Assembly: GCF_016783915.1 (NCBI RefSeq)
Contig: NZ_JADHVT010000006.1
Coordinates: forward strand, 1-64,000
Direction of reading: 5' to 3'
Origin: Acidovorax sp.
Lineage (GTDB): Bacteria; Pseudomonadota; Gammaproteobacteria; Burkholderiales; Burkholderiaceae_C
Length of the DNA: 64,000 nucleotides
The notes below the pieces were generated by a model. It was not told the DNA's origin. It worked only from the letters and a program-made list of their open reading frames with translations, and made no database searches. The translations under genes were made by a program, and so were the position numbers. This document shows positions 25,928 to 34,309 of this stretch, in pieces. The stretch's first letter is position 1, and each line of letters begins with the position of its first letter.

Positions 25928-27622
25928 ATGAAAACGCCTTTCATCCGGGGGCGTTGGTCAAACGAATCATTTTTTGCTCTGCTTGTTCTTCTCGCTATTT
26001 CGACAGTCGGGTCGGCACTGTATGGCCCGTACTTGGAGAACCCGTTTGTTTTTGACGACGGCAATCTCTTCTTCACGTCCAGACTTACCACCGCTGCAGT
26101 AGAGCCCTGGGAGCTGCTTACCCGGTCGCTACCGTACTTCACCCTCGGCTGGGTCCAAACACAATTTGGCACCATGGAAGCACATCGGCTGATCAGCTTG
26201 GTGCTCCACATTTCGGTCGCTTGGCAGCTTTACCAATTGCTCAAGCAGATGCTCGTTGTGGACGCGGGCCGAAACGAATCTGCTGCTACAGCTCGAGAGC
26301 GGGCCTACGTCGTTGCAGCGTTGCTGGCCGTTGTATTTGTGGCGCATCCAGTGGCTGTCTATGCGGCGGGCTACCTGATACAACGCACTACCGTCATGGC
26401 CGCGCTGTTTTCGCTGATCAGCTTGCGTTATTTGCTGATGGCATTGCAGGAGGGTAGCTATGCCAAGGCGCTGCGAGCGGCACTGATGTCGTCTTTGGCA
26501 ATGTTGTGCAAGGAACATTCAGTGACTGTTCCATTTGCAGCCTTGTCACTCGTTTTGCTGCTGGATCGGGTGGATCGACGAACGGTACAAGTCTGCTCCA
26601 CTTTCATTTGCGCGAATTTGCCAGCCGTTGCCTTGGTGTTCAGCGTGGGTATGGGATTCGTTGGCCAGCCGTACGAACCAAGACTGAGCGACCTGACAGG
26701 TGAAATCTACGGCCTGCCTGCATTCCAGGGCCGCGGTGATCGGTGGCTATTTTCGGCCTACACGCAGGCCCAGCTGTACTACCAATACTGGCTGCAGTGG
26801 CTGATACCCTCCACCACCAGAATGTCTGCAGACCTGCGGGTCGATTTTCTTCAACCCTGGACTTCCGTTCGCGCTTTGCTGCAACTGGGCCTGTTTGTAG
26901 CGGTGCCTTCTTTGGTGGCGGGCCTTTCACTGCGGACGGGCAAGTTCCGCTTATTCGCTTTTGGTCTCGCGTTTAGCGCTTTGCTGTTTTTGGTTGAATT
27001 CAGCCTTGTGCGCTTTCAGGAGCCGTACGTGCTCTACCGCAGTTATATCTGGGCCATTGGGTATGCTGCGACGGTCGCCGCTTTGGCACGACTCCTCCCG
27101 TGGCGCGTGACACTTGCACTGGGCGTGCTGGTGATCCCTCTTTTGTTTGTGCAGTCGCAAGACCGGCTTGAGAGCTTTTCTTCACGAGCAGCCCTCTGGG
27201 AAGATGCTGCAGCCAAACTCCCGAAACCTGAAGTTGCAGGAGCGAGCCGGATCCTCTTCAACCGGGGCAACGAGCGTTTCCAGAAGGGCAACGTTGAGGG
27301 AGCACTGTCGGATATCAGCAAGGCCATCGAACTGAGCCCCAGTAACTCCAGCTTCTACCTCGCTCGCGCGGCCACGCTCACCCGGATGGATCGCCCCCAA
27401 GAAGCACTTTCTGATCTGGAAACCGCCGAGCGGATAACGCCCCACGACGAACCGCGAATTTGGTTTGAAAGATTTCGCGCGCTGTATGCCCTGCGACACC
27501 CTGGTGCGGAAGATGCGCTGCAAACTGCGGCGCGCCTGGGAAGTTTTTCAGCCCGATATGTCATTGAGAAACGTCGGAGCAATGGCTCTGATGTAGAAGT
27601 TTTTGTTGAAGGAACCCGCTGA
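25928..27622 (+). CDS. Polytopic membrane protein with C-terminal TPR repeats
   Basis: This is a 564-aa protein. About ten hydrophobic segments occupy residues ~15-400, and two to three TPR units fill ~425-520 (ILFNRGNERFQKGNVEGALS, then FYLARAATLTRMDRPQEALS). The first extracytoplasmic loop (YGPYLENPFVFDDGNLFF) with an acidic Asp-Asp is reminiscent of GT-C glycosyltransferases such as TMTC/O-mannosyltransferase-like proteins, but I cannot prove catalytic residues. Base composition is lower in GC than purB or yaeQ on either side. The stop is directly followed by yaeQ. An envelope glycosylation role is a guess supported by the nearby pilin-glycosylation genes. Confidence 0.7.
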   Translation: MKTPFIRGRWSNESFFALLVLLAISTVGSALYGPYLENPFVFDDGNLFFTSRLTTAAVEPWELLTRSLPYFTLGWVQTQFGTMEAHRLISLVLHISVAWQLYQLLKQMLVVDAGRNESAATARERAYVVAALLAVVFVAHPVAVYAAGYLIQRTTVMAALFSLISLRYLLMALQEGSYAKALRAALMSSLAMLCKEHSVTVPFAALSLVLLLDRVDRRTVQVCSTFICANLPAVALVFSVGMGFVGQPYEPRLSDLTGEIYGLPAFQGRGDRWLFSAYTQAQLYYQYWLQWLIPSTTRMSADLRVDFLQPWTSVRALLQLGLFVAVPSLVAGLSLRTGKFRLFAFGLAFSALLFLVEFSLVRFQEPYVLYRSYIWAIGYAATVAALARLLPWRVTLALGVLVIPLLFVQSQDRLESFSSRAALWEDAAAKLPKPEVAGASRILFNRGNERFQKGNVEGALSDISKAIELSPSNSSFYLARAATLTRMDRPQEALSDLETAERITPHDEPRIWFERFRALYALRHPGAEDALQTAARLGSFSARYVIEKRRSNGSDVEVFVEGTR

Positions 27623-27624
27623 GA

Positions 27625-28185
27625 ATGGCGATCAAATCCACGATATTCAAAGCGAACCTTGCGATCGCCGACATCGACCACGGCTACTACGCCGACCACG
27701 CACTCACTCTGGCACGCCACCCCAGCGAGACCGACGAGCGCATGATGGTGCGGCTGGCGGCCCTGGCCATTCAGGCGCACCAGCTCAATGACCTGTGCAA
27801 TGGCGACGCCACACTCGCGTTCGGCGCAGGCCTGTCGGACCCCGATGACCCGGACGCCTCGCTGACCGACTTCACCGGCCGCAAGCGCGTGTGGATCGAA
27901 GTGGGGCAGCCTGAGGACAAACCATTGACCAAGGCCTGCAGCAAGGCCGACTCGGTGATCGTCTACTGCTTCAACCACGCGGCCGAGATCTGGTGGAAAG
28001 GCATTGAAACCAAGCTCTCGCGGCTGGACAAGCTGCAGGTCTGGCGCATTCCGACCGAGGCCTCGCAGGCGCTGGCCCAGTTGGCCGAACGCAGCATGCA
28101 GCTGCAGGCCACGGTGCAGGAAGGGGCCATTACCCTGAGCAGCACGCAGGGCAGCGTGCATGTGGAGCCTGTGCGCTGGAAGTGA
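27625..28185 (+). CDS. yaeQ: YaeQ family protein
   Basis: This 186-aa protein with a restriction-endonuclease-like (PD-(D/E)XK) fold family has no settled function in bacteria. Characteristic sequence is MAIKSTIFKANLAIADIDHG, HPSETDERMMVRLAALAI, KRVWIEVGQPEDKPLTKACS and WWKGIETKLSRLDKLQVWRI. The putative active-site acidic residues are in WIEVGQP. The start follows the preceding stop by 2 bp with AAGGA upstream. A hairpin and a dispersed repeat follow the stop. Confidence 0.95.
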   Translation: MAIKSTIFKANLAIADIDHGYYADHALTLARHPSETDERMMVRLAALAIQAHQLNDLCNGDATLAFGAGLSDPDDPDASLTDFTGRKRVWIEVGQPEDKPLTKACSKADSVIVYCFNHAAEIWWKGIETKLSRLDKLQVWRIPTEASQALAQLAERSMQLQATVQEGAITLSSTQGSVHVEPVRWK

Positions 28186-28186
28186 G

Positions 28187-28207
28187 GCATTTCGGACCGA
28201 AATGCCT
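28187..28207. terminator. Hairpin after yaeQ
   Basis: GGCATTTCGG-A-CCGAAATGCC forms a 10-bp stem immediately after the yaeQ stop. It lacks a U-tract but may stop or protect the transcript. It abuts palindromic repeat copy E. Confidence 0.5.
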
Positions 28208-28252
28208 GATGGCGCCGGTTCTATTTGCCTAAGCAGCTATTAAATACATAGC
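28198..28252 (-). repeat. Dispersed palindromic repeat copy E, between yaeQ and the DUF2007 gene
   Basis: On the minus strand the segment runs GCTATGTATTTAATAGCTGC, then TTAGGCAAATAGAACCGGCG, then CCATCAGGCATTTCGG. It aligns with the copy at 60849 across CTAT, ATAGC(A/T)GCTT, GCA-AT and GGCG-ATC-GG blocks. It is intergenic, between two convergent genes. Confidence 0.65.
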
Positions 28253-28269
28253 AATTGGCCGCGCGAATC

Positions 28270-28575
28270 TCAATCGCGCGGCATGAGCGTTCCGCAACGC
28301 CAGCACTGCTCGAACCCGCCTTCCACGATCTCGCCGCAGCGGCAGGCCCAGTGGCGCTGCGGCAGGTCTTGTAGTTGTTGCAGCAAGGCCTGGGCACGCG
28401 TGGCGTGCTCGTCGTGGTCCAGCCAGATTTCGGGCAGGCACTGGTCGGGCGGCAAGTGCCCAGCGGCGGCGGCCAGGTACTGGCGCTGCACGGAGGCTGC
28501 CATGCCCGCCTCACACAGCAGGTCTGCCCACAGGGTGGCGATCGCAATGTTCGGGGCTTGGGTCAGGCGCAGCAT
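28270..28575 (-). CDS. DUF2007-like small protein with C-terminal zinc ribbon
   Basis: This protein is 101 aa if started at 28575 (MLRLTQAPNIAIATLWADLL). The N-terminal part matches the DUF2007/signal-transducing-like domain (helix plus QYLAAAAGHL, PEIWLDHDEHATRAQALLQQ). The C-terminus carries a four-Cys zinc ribbon CRCGEIVEGGFEQCWRCG. ATG 28623 is in frame and overlaps the upstream stop as TGATG, giving 117 aa; translational coupling would favour that longer form. Function is unknown. Confidence 0.78.
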   Translation of the reverse strand: MLRLTQAPNIAIATLWADLLCEAGMAASVQRQYLAAAAGHLPPDQCLPEIWLDHDEHATRAQALLQQLQDLPQRHWACRCGEIVEGGFEQCWRCGTLMPRD

Positions 28576-28622
28576 GGCACCACCATAGCGGTTTGCCGGG
28601 CCTGCGTACAGCCCATCGCCCA

Positions 28623-29069
28623 TCAACCCGCCCCGCCGTTGGCAGCCCCCGGCAAAGTCACGCCCTCTACTGCACGCTCTGCGTACCGGTTGAAACGCCA
28701 GGCCGAGTGCTCCAGCGTGATGCGGCGCCACACCCCCCGCTTTTCCGCCGGAGTGAACGATGGCCAGAACTGCACCTCGTCGAACGTGCGCCCACAGCCC
28801 TTGCACAGGTCGTCGCCCTGACTGGTGGAGCAAATCGCGATGCAGGGCGTGTCGGGCGTCGTGTCATACCAGGTCTGCCATGCGGCCATCGCTGCCGAAG
28901 GCAGCTTGTCTTCATCGATCTCTGTGGCGCGCCCATAGACCATCAGCGCATAGACCTCTCCCAGGGCCTGCACCTCAGGCGCCAGGCCCAGACCGTCGGG
29001 TGATGCGGGGGCACGGTGGCGCCAGTGATTGATGGCAGCTTCGATGTCGGTGATGTGGATGGCAGCCAT
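28623..29069 (-). CDS. DUF3717-DUF1289 two-domain protein
   Basis: This is a 148-aa protein. The N-terminal ~70 residues (MAAIHITDIEAAINHWRHRA, then EVQALGEVYALMVYG) match DUF3717. The C-terminal part matches DUF1289, with a Cys cluster in TPCIAICSTSQGDDLCKGCG and WPSFTPAEKRGVWRRI. DUF1289 proteins are small, possibly Fe-S or Zn-binding and found beside diverse housekeeping genes. The start at 29069 was chosen by homology; an upstream in-frame ATG at 29135 is not conserved. It overlaps the start region of the DUF2007-like gene. Confidence 0.85.
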   Translation of the reverse strand: MAAIHITDIEAAINHWRHRAPASPDGLGLAPEVQALGEVYALMVYGRATEIDEDKLPSAAMAAWQTWYDTTPDTPCIAICSTSQGDDLCKGCGRTFDEVQFWPSFTPAEKRGVWRRITLEHSAWRFNRYAERAVEGVTLPGAANGGAG

Positions 29070-29273
29070 GAAAACGGGGCAAGAGGCGCACAAGCGCAGG
29101 GGCACAAGAGGGGCTGCATGATAGCGGCCCGCCACGAGGGATGCTGGCAGTGGTGGTATCCGCCGTCTTCCCCCAGGCGAGACCTTTCACCCTGCCCGCA
29201 CCCTGGGGTGTACGCAGTAACCACAACACCCCGGCCCTTGCGCTGCCTCGCCGGGAATGTTCCAATCGCTGTC

Positions 29274-29428
29274 TCGAAGGGGAGTAGCTCCCGTCTTGCC
29301 AGCCCACCCACCATCATCCGGGTGTGAGCAGCGCAAGGCATCGGATTTGTCGTCAATACGAAGCCATGCTTCCGGCAGTCCGGGTTCGCACACAGCCAGC
29401 CTGTGTGGAACTGAGCAAGACCTTTGAT
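29274..29428 (+). ncRNA. yybP-ykoY manganese riboswitch upstream of terC
   Basis: The aptamer landmarks are explicit. The 5' strand GAAGGGGAGTAGC (from 29276) carries the GGGGAGUAG L1 loop; a second conserved loop region reads TCGTCAATACGAAG (29350-29363); and the 3' closing strand GAGCAAGACCTTTG (29412-29425) pairs back to AAGG. Spacing is as in Rfam yybP-ykoY members, which bind Mn2+ and control TerC/MntP-type exporters. The gene downstream at 29595 is a TerC family protein. The leader between aptamer and start codon is long (about 166 nt). Confidence 0.92.
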
Positions 29429-29454
29429 GGGCCCACCGTGGGCTGATCAAGGCC
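29421..29454 (+). promoter_or_regulatory. Hairpin overlapping the riboswitch P1, candidate expression platform
   Basis: CCTTTGATGGGCCCAC pairs with GTGGGCTGATCAAGG (imperfect, with a GGCCCAC/GTGGGC core). Its left arm begins with the CCTTT that closes aptamer helix P1, so the two structures are mutually exclusive. No U-tract follows. Further hairpins (CCCCC/GGGGG at 29518-29536) lie between it and the RBS GAGGA at 29586-29590. Confidence 0.6.
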
Positions 29455-29594
29455 GTCCCTTCGCTTGCCATCTCTCCCCTGTCTGGGGCAAGCCTTCCTT
29501 GACCAGGTCACCGCAAGCCCCCTATCCCTGCGGGGGACTCGGCGCTACAGTGGCGCCAGGATCCTCGTTTCGCGCCACTGACATTGAGGAATTT

Positions 29595-30350
29595 ATGGAC
29601 TTTTTGGCTTCGCCCGAATTCTGGCTCGCACTCGGCCAGATCATCATCATCGACATACTGCTGGGAGGCGACAACGCGGTGGTCATTGCGCTGGCCTGCC
29701 GCAAGCTGCCCCCCGCGCAGCGCACCAAGGGCATCATCTGGGGCACTGCGGGCGCCATCGTGCTGCGCGTGATCCTGATCGCCTTTGCGATGACCCTGCT
29801 GGCGCTGCCCTTCCTCAAGTTTGTGGGCGCGCTGCTGCTGGTGTGGATTGGTGTGAAGCTGCTGGCACCCGATGAAGAGGGCCATGGCGACGTACAAGGA
29901 AGCGACAAGCTGCTGGCAGCCATCAAGACCATCATCGTCGCCGACCTGGTCATGAGCGTGGACAACGTGATCGCGATCGCGGGCGCCGCACAAAATGCTG
30001 GCGAGCACTCCTTCCTGCTGGTGGTGTTGGGCCTGCTGATCTCTATCCCGATCATCGTCTGGGGGAGTCAGCTGGTCATCAAGCTCATGGAGCGTTTTCC
30101 CCTCATCATCACGCTGGGCGGCATGCTGCTGGGCTGGATTGCCGGCGGCATGCTGGTCACAGACCCAGCCCTCGCCAACCCAGACAAGTGGCAGTGGATG
30201 CTCAAGATGCCTCTGGATGGCGTGAGCGGCGAAGTGATTAATGCGGTCAAATACGGAGCCAGTGTGGCAGGCGCGCTGCTCGTTTTGTTGGCTGGCAAGA
30301 TCATCCTTGCTCGCCGCGCCAGTGCCGGCTCGGCACCAGCCGGACACTGA
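29595..30350 (+). CDS. TerC/Alx family integral membrane protein, probable Mn2+ exporter
   Basis: This is a 251-aa inner-membrane protein with about seven helices. The family metal-site motifs are DILLGGDNAVVIALACRKL near the N-terminus and DLVMSVDNVIAIAGAAQ at about residue 120. ATG 29595 has GAGGA at -5; the longer frame from 29424 runs through the riboswitch leader and is rejected. Control by the yybP-ykoY riboswitch (29274-29428) implies expression at high Mn2+ and a role in Mn export or protection. A paralogue lies at 47161-47847. Confidence 0.92.
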   Translation: MDFLASPEFWLALGQIIIIDILLGGDNAVVIALACRKLPPAQRTKGIIWGTAGAIVLRVILIAFAMTLLALPFLKFVGALLLVWIGVKLLAPDEEGHGDVQGSDKLLAAIKTIIVADLVMSVDNVIAIAGAAQNAGEHSFLLVVLGLLISIPIIVWGSQLVIKLMERFPLIITLGGMLLGWIAGGMLVTDPALANPDKWQWMLKMPLDGVSGEVINAVKYGASVAGALLVLLAGKIILARRASAGSAPAGH

Positions 30351-30436
30351 CCGCTTCGCACGGATTGCATTGCATCTGAGGCAGCGCACGGGGCCATACC
30401 GCTCCCCTGCGGCGTGCCGCACACCTGGAGGTGGGT

Positions 30437-30895
30437 ATGGACAGAGTCATCGTGTATGTGGACGACGCGGCGTACGCCCAGCAGGTGTTGGCGCCCCTGT
30501 GCGGGCGCCCGGCCAGCGCGCACACCCATTGGGTGCTGGTAGCCTGTGCGCCGCGCATGACCCACCGCGTCAGTAAGTGGGTAAGTCATAGCACCCGCGA
30601 GAACTGGCGTACCAAGTGGGCGGACAAGTTGTTCGCACAGATTGTGCCGACGCTGCATGCCCCCTCGGGGGCGGTTACCACCGTAGTGGCAAAGGGGCCC
30701 TTGGCCGAGCTGACTGCGCAGATTCAGGCAGATGCTGGCGGCGTGGTGGCAGCCCCCGTGGTGGACGCGCGCCGTCCCAAGTCCGAACCTTTGCAGCCAG
30801 CTGGCCGCGTTGACGGACGCTGGTCGTCACTGTCGGGTACGCTGGGCAGCGTGCTCACCGGTTTTGGCGTGCTCTGGGTGCTGGCGCTCGAATAA
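30437..30895 (+). CDS. Hypothetical protein, universal-stress-like N-terminus
   Basis: This 152-aa protein follows TerC by 86 bp with a strong RBS (CTGGAGGTG) before ATG 30437. The opening MDRVIVYVDDAAYAQQVLAP and the core TTVVAKGPLAELTAQIQADA, then GGVVAAPVVDARRPK resemble a UspA-like alpha/beta fold, but the ATP-binding GxxG signature is not evident. The C-terminus is hydrophobic (LGSVLTGFGVLWVLALE) and may anchor the protein. No confident function. Confidence 0.6.
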   Translation: MDRVIVYVDDAAYAQQVLAPLCGRPASAHTHWVLVACAPRMTHRVSKWVSHSTRENWRTKWADKLFAQIVPTLHAPSGAVTTVVAKGPLAELTAQIQADAGGVVAAPVVDARRPKSEPLQPAGRVDGRWSSLSGTLGSVLTGFGVLWVLALE

Positions 30896-30974
30896 TCCGG
30901 CAGAGGCGCCCGGCCTGGCCAGGCAAGCCACCTCCAGTGATCGCAACTCAGCAGGCCAGTGCTATTCTTCGGCC

Positions 30975-31328
30975 ATGCGACTTCTTCTGAAATGGCTGCT
31001 CAGCGCTGCATCGCTGCTGTTTGTGGCTTACATCTACAGCGGTGTGGAGGTGAAAAGCTTCACCTCGGCGCTGATTGCGGCTTTCGTGATCGGCCTGTTC
31101 AATGTGGTGCTGCGGCCCGTGCTGGTCGTACTCACCTTGCCCGTCACCATCGTCACGGTCGGGCTGTTTCTCTTCGTCATCAACGCACTCATGTTCTGGG
31201 CAGCGGCCAGCGTGCTCGACGGCTTCCATGTCGCGGGTTTTGGAGCCGCGCTACTGGGCTCGCTGATCTATTCGGTGCTGGGGTTGGTGATCGAATCAGC
31301 GCTCGGCGGCCTGTTCACGAAGAAGTGA
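30975..31328 (+). CDS. Phage holin family (PF04020-type) small membrane protein
   Basis: This 117-aa protein has four hydrophobic helices: LLLKWLLSAASLLFVAYIYS, then FTSALIAAFVIGLFNVVLRP, then ITVGLFLFVINALMFWAA and a C-terminal LGSLIYSVLGLVIESAL. It matches the chromosomal holin-family-4-superfamily (YvlD-like) proteins, which are not phage lysis genes. There is no phage context. Its 3' end overlaps the convergent protease gene by 33 bp (31296-31328). Confidence 0.85.
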   Translation: MRLLLKWLLSAASLLFVAYIYSGVEVKSFTSALIAAFVIGLFNVVLRPVLVVLTLPVTIVTVGLFLFVINALMFWAAASVLDGFHVAGFGAALLGSLIYSVLGLVIESALGGLFTKK

Positions 31329-32825
31329 TTCCATCGCACGCAGGCGCGTGTCGATGATTGATGCCTCGATGTGGTCCACCGCCGCACCGCCTCGGCGTGC
31401 CATATCCTGGCCGGCTTTGAAACGGTCTACGGCGGCTGCATAGTCATACCGCGCGGCCTGCGCTTCGGCCTCGGCACGTATCGCCCTCAAACCCTGACCT
31501 TGCGTTTGCCAGGTAGACGCCAATAGCTGCCACACGGTGGAATCCTTGGGGTGGGTCGCCACCCAGGTCTGCAACGCCTGCGTGGCGTCAACGGGTCGGT
31601 TGGCGCGTAACAGGGCTTGTGTACGCAGCACGAGTTCTGGTCTGTGTGCGTTGCCATCTGGAATAGACGCTAGGGCGGCAGAGGCGTCACCGGCTGCCAA
31701 TTCAATCTCCGCCATCAACAGGCGCACCAGTCGGTGGGCGGCAGGATCCTGCCGCACAAGATCATCCAGTTGGCGAGCCACGGCGCGCGCGCCCGTTGCG
31801 TCACGCAAATTGCTGCTAGCCAGCGCCGCCGCATACAGCGCCGCGGCGCGGCGCGGCAGGGGCTGCGACTGAAAACCAGAGCCTCGTGGCTCGGCAATCC
31901 ATTGGCGCAAAGTATCCACCCCGGGGTTGGATAGCACACGCGCACGTGCTGCCACGATGGCATGCTCGCTGGAAGCCTGTACGACGGCTCCAGGCGAAGG
32001 TGTTATGCCCGGTGGTATGCGCGACTGCATGTCTGCCATGCGTTCCGTGGTCAGCGGGTGGCTGCGCAAGTAAGGCCACGATCCATTGTCATTGAGCCGA
32101 TTGGCTTGCTGCAGCTTTTCGAACATGCTCACAAAGCCTTGGGGCGCAAAGCCCGCAGGGGCCATCAGCCCGTAGCCGATGCGATCCGCCTCACGCTCCA
32201 TGTCCCGCGAAAAATTGAGCTGATTCTGCATGGCCAACGCTTGCCCCCCCACCACCAAGGCCTGCGTGGCGCCAGGGTTCTTGCTGGCCGCGAGGGCGCC
32301 CAGCACCATGGCCCCCAGCAGCAATGGGGTCTGTTTGCTTTGCTGCGTGATTAGCCTTGAGATGTGGCGCTGGGTCACATGGCTCAACTCGTGGGCCAAT
32401 ACCGAGGCCAGTTCAGCGCGTGTGGCCACTACACCGATCAGCCCCAGATGCACCCCCAGATAACCACCGGGCAGGGCAAAGGCATTCACCGTCCGGTCGC
32501 GCCCCAGCAGGATCTCCCATGCAAAGCGCTCGTCCAATTCGGCGCTCAGCTCGCCCCGCGCCTTGGCGGCTGCCAGGAGCGGCTGCCATATCCCTTGCAC
32601 ATAGTCGACCAAGACAGGGTCATCGATGTAGTCCGGATCACGGTACAACTCGCGGATGATGCGGTCGCCCAGACGGCGTTCGGCGCTGGTGGTGAGGTCG
32701 CTTGTGTCGCCTAGGGTGGGGAGACCCGTTTGAGCCGTTGCCTGGGGCGAGGTAGACATCAAAAATGCCATCAGAAATAGGGCACGCAACGACGTTTCCA
32801 CTGAGGCCGTAAACCGGTAACGCAT
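31296..32825 (-). CDS. bepA: M48-family periplasmic metalloprotease with TPR-like C-terminus (BepA-like)
   Basis: This is a 509-aa exported protease. The signal peptide spans about residues 1-32 (ending TAQ). The zinc site HExxH is in VLAHELSHVTQRH, and the third ligand Glu is in NFSRDMEREADRIGYGL. The C-terminal ~230 residues contain helical repeats like the TPR domain of BepA/YfgC, which edits outer-membrane protein assembly with BAM and LptD. Length is normal. It lies 11 bp downstream of the tfpX gene and may be co-transcribed with it. Confidence 0.9.
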   Translation of the reverse strand: MRYRFTASVETSLRALFLMAFLMSTSPQATAQTGLPTLGDTSDLTTSAERRLGDRIIRELYRDPDYIDDPVLVDYVQGIWQPLLAAAKARGELSAELDERFAWEILLGRDRTVNAFALPGGYLGVHLGLIGVVATRAELASVLAHELSHVTQRHISRLITQQSKQTPLLLGAMVLGALAASKNPGATQALVVGGQALAMQNQLNFSRDMEREADRIGYGLMAPAGFAPQGFVSMFEKLQQANRLNDNGSWPYLRSHPLTTERMADMQSRIPPGITPSPGAVVQASSEHAIVAARARVLSNPGVDTLRQWIAEPRGSGFQSQPLPRRAAALYAAALASSNLRDATGARAVARQLDDLVRQDPAAHRLVRLLMAEIELAAGDASAALASIPDGNAHRPELVLRTQALLRANRPVDATQALQTWVATHPKDSTVWQLLASTWQTQGQGLRAIRAEAEAQAARYDYAAAVDRFKAGQDMARRGGAAVDHIEASIIDTRLRAMESLLREQAAER

Positions 32826-32836
32826 CGGAAATGAAA

Positions 32837-33595
32837 TCAGAACGAGTCGAGGGGAAGGAATCCCAGAGGCTCGGCAGTAGCTTCGTCAAGTAGCACGGTC
32901 CACGCGTTATCGCGACCAACCAGTGGCAGGGTGCGCAATTGGGCGACGGTTCTGCCAGTTTGCTCAATGGCGCGAGCGATCAATGCCAAATCATTGGGAA
33001 AGCGAGCGATTAATTCGCTGGCCGGTTTAGCTACCGTCAAGATATCTCTGGTGCTGTCTCCATAGGGCTGCCAAAGATCGGCCCGCGCCGAGAGCGGCGC
33101 ACCGCCTATAGCTGCCATGGTGGAGTCAAACTGCTCTGCCGCGTCTTTGAAGGGACGTAATGCGATTGTCGTTGGACCTGTGATCGGCAGCTTTTGCAAT
33201 GAAGTAGGGGCCTTGCTCAGCAGTTCGCCGTCCACGTCAATCGCATGAACAACGCTCATGCGTGAGTATTCAAAAACGAGATGTACGGGCCTTGCCACAA
33301 ACACGGTCCACAAACCGTAACTCAACGCTGCGACCTGGAGCAAGCCCACGATGGTGAGGTCGGTGGCAAGCTCACGCCTGGGTTTTGTATGGTTGAAAAT
33401 GATCAAAGTAATTAGAGGCCCCATGATCACGTCCACACCTGTCACTAAGACAAAAAGCGCCCGCCCCCCAGAAATCTCTCGGTAGGGGTACGGGTACCAA
33501 ACTCCAAACACCAGGACAGCAGCCAAAGCCGCAATACAAAGGCTGACGCCCAGATGAATGCCACTGGCGCGGAGGCGCCCTCTCCACTTCTGCAT
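32837..33595 (-). CDS. TfpX/TfpZ family type IV pilin accessory protein
   Basis: This is a 252-aa membrane protein. Family hallmarks are MQKWRGRLRASGIHLGVSLC, VWYPYPYREISGGRALFVLV, GVDVIMGPLITLIIFNHTKP and YGLWTVFVARPVHLVFEY, giving three to four N-terminal TM helices and a soluble C-terminal domain. TfpX/TfpZ proteins are needed for assembly of particular type IV pilins and are usually beside the pilin gene; here pilA is about 5 kb away across the glycosylation genes. Start ATG 33595. It diverges from moaC. Confidence 0.9.
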   Translation of the reverse strand: MQKWRGRLRASGIHLGVSLCIAALAAVLVFGVWYPYPYREISGGRALFVLVTGVDVIMGPLITLIIFNHTKPRRELATDLTIVGLLQVAALSYGLWTVFVARPVHLVFEYSRMSVVHAIDVDGELLSKAPTSLQKLPITGPTTIALRPFKDAAEQFDSTMAAIGGAPLSARADLWQPYGDSTRDILTVAKPASELIARFPNDLALIARAIEQTGRTVAQLRTLPLVGRDNAWTVLLDEATAEPLGFLPLDSF

Positions 33596-33661
33596 AGCCG
33601 TATGATGTCTCCGTCTGATGAATGTTCAATGAGCAATTGCCTCTAACCGCGTTTTTACCTC

Positions 33662-34150
33662 ATGTCCGCCCTCACCCACTTTGATACCAAAGGCCAAGCC
33701 CACATGGTCGATGTGGCCGCGAAATCCGCCACCCACCGTATTGCCATTGCCAGTGGGCGGATTGAAATGCAGCCAGAAACACTGGCATTGATTGAAGCAG
33801 GAAACGCCAAAAAGGGCGATGTGCTGGGCATCGCACGCATTGCAGGTATCCAGGCGGCCAAAAAAACGAGCGACTTGATCCCGCTGTGTCACCCTCTCGC
33901 CTTGACCCATGTTGCTATTGAATTCGAAGCTGCCAGTGCTCGCGGATTAGGCGCTATCGGCATATTTTGCACTGCAACCGTAGAAACGGTGGGCCCCACT
34001 GGCGTCGAGATGGAGGCCCTCACAGCTGTGCAAATAGCGCTCCTTACCATTTACGACATGTGCAAGGCCGTGGATCGGGGCATGTCCATCCACGGCGTGC
34101 ACGTGGCAGAAAAACACGGTGGCAAATCGGGTAGTTTTATTGCGCCTTGA
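33662..34150 (+). CDS. moaC: Cyclic pyranopterin monophosphate synthase MoaC
   Basis: This 162-aa enzyme of molybdenum cofactor biosynthesis acts after MoaA to make cPMP. Conserved segments are [77 protein letters not shown] and [10 protein letters not shown], with the catalytic Lys pair in place. Between CHPLALT and VETVGPTG the protein reads [20 protein letters not shown] and is about four residues longer than in E. coli MoaC as I recall it. That stretch coincides with dispersed repeat copy F (33914-33969). No other moa gene is nearby. Confidence 0.93.
   Translation: MSALTHFDTKGQAHMVDVAAKSATHRIAIASGRIEMQPETLALIEAGNAKKGDVLGIARIAGIQAAKKTSDLIPLCHPLALTHVAIEFEAASARGLGAIGIFCTATVETVGPTGVEMEALTAVQIALLTIYDMCKAVDRGMSIHGVHVAEKHGGKSGSFIAP
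33914..33969 (+). repeat. Dispersed palindromic repeat copy F, inside moaC
   Basis: GCTATTGAATTCGAAGCTGC, then CAGTGCTCGCGGATTAGGCG, then CTATCGGCATATTTTG aligns with the intergenic copy at 60849 over its whole length, including the exact 11-mer GGCGCTATCGG and the flanking CTAT and TTTTG blocks. It is read in frame as part of MoaC. Confidence 0.65.
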
Positions 34151-34309
34151 GGGTCACCGGTAGTAAAGCAAATTTTGACGCAAAAATTCGGGGTGGCTTG
34201 ATCTCACAGAGAAGGGCGGCTACCTGCGCATACTGTTTCCTGAGATCAGGAATTGACATTCACGGTCACATTTCTCAGGCCGCGGGTTGCGTAAAGTTTG
34301 TAGTTATGC

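Noticed and set aside
28198-28252. Repeat copy E read as a small gene or the start of one
   Set aside because: It lies between convergent stops with no RBS or conserved frame; the alignment to other intergenic copies explains it better.
30975-31328. Possible prophage remnant because of the holin-family name
   Set aside because: The family is a widespread chromosomal membrane protein; no other phage genes, integrase or att-like repeats are present.
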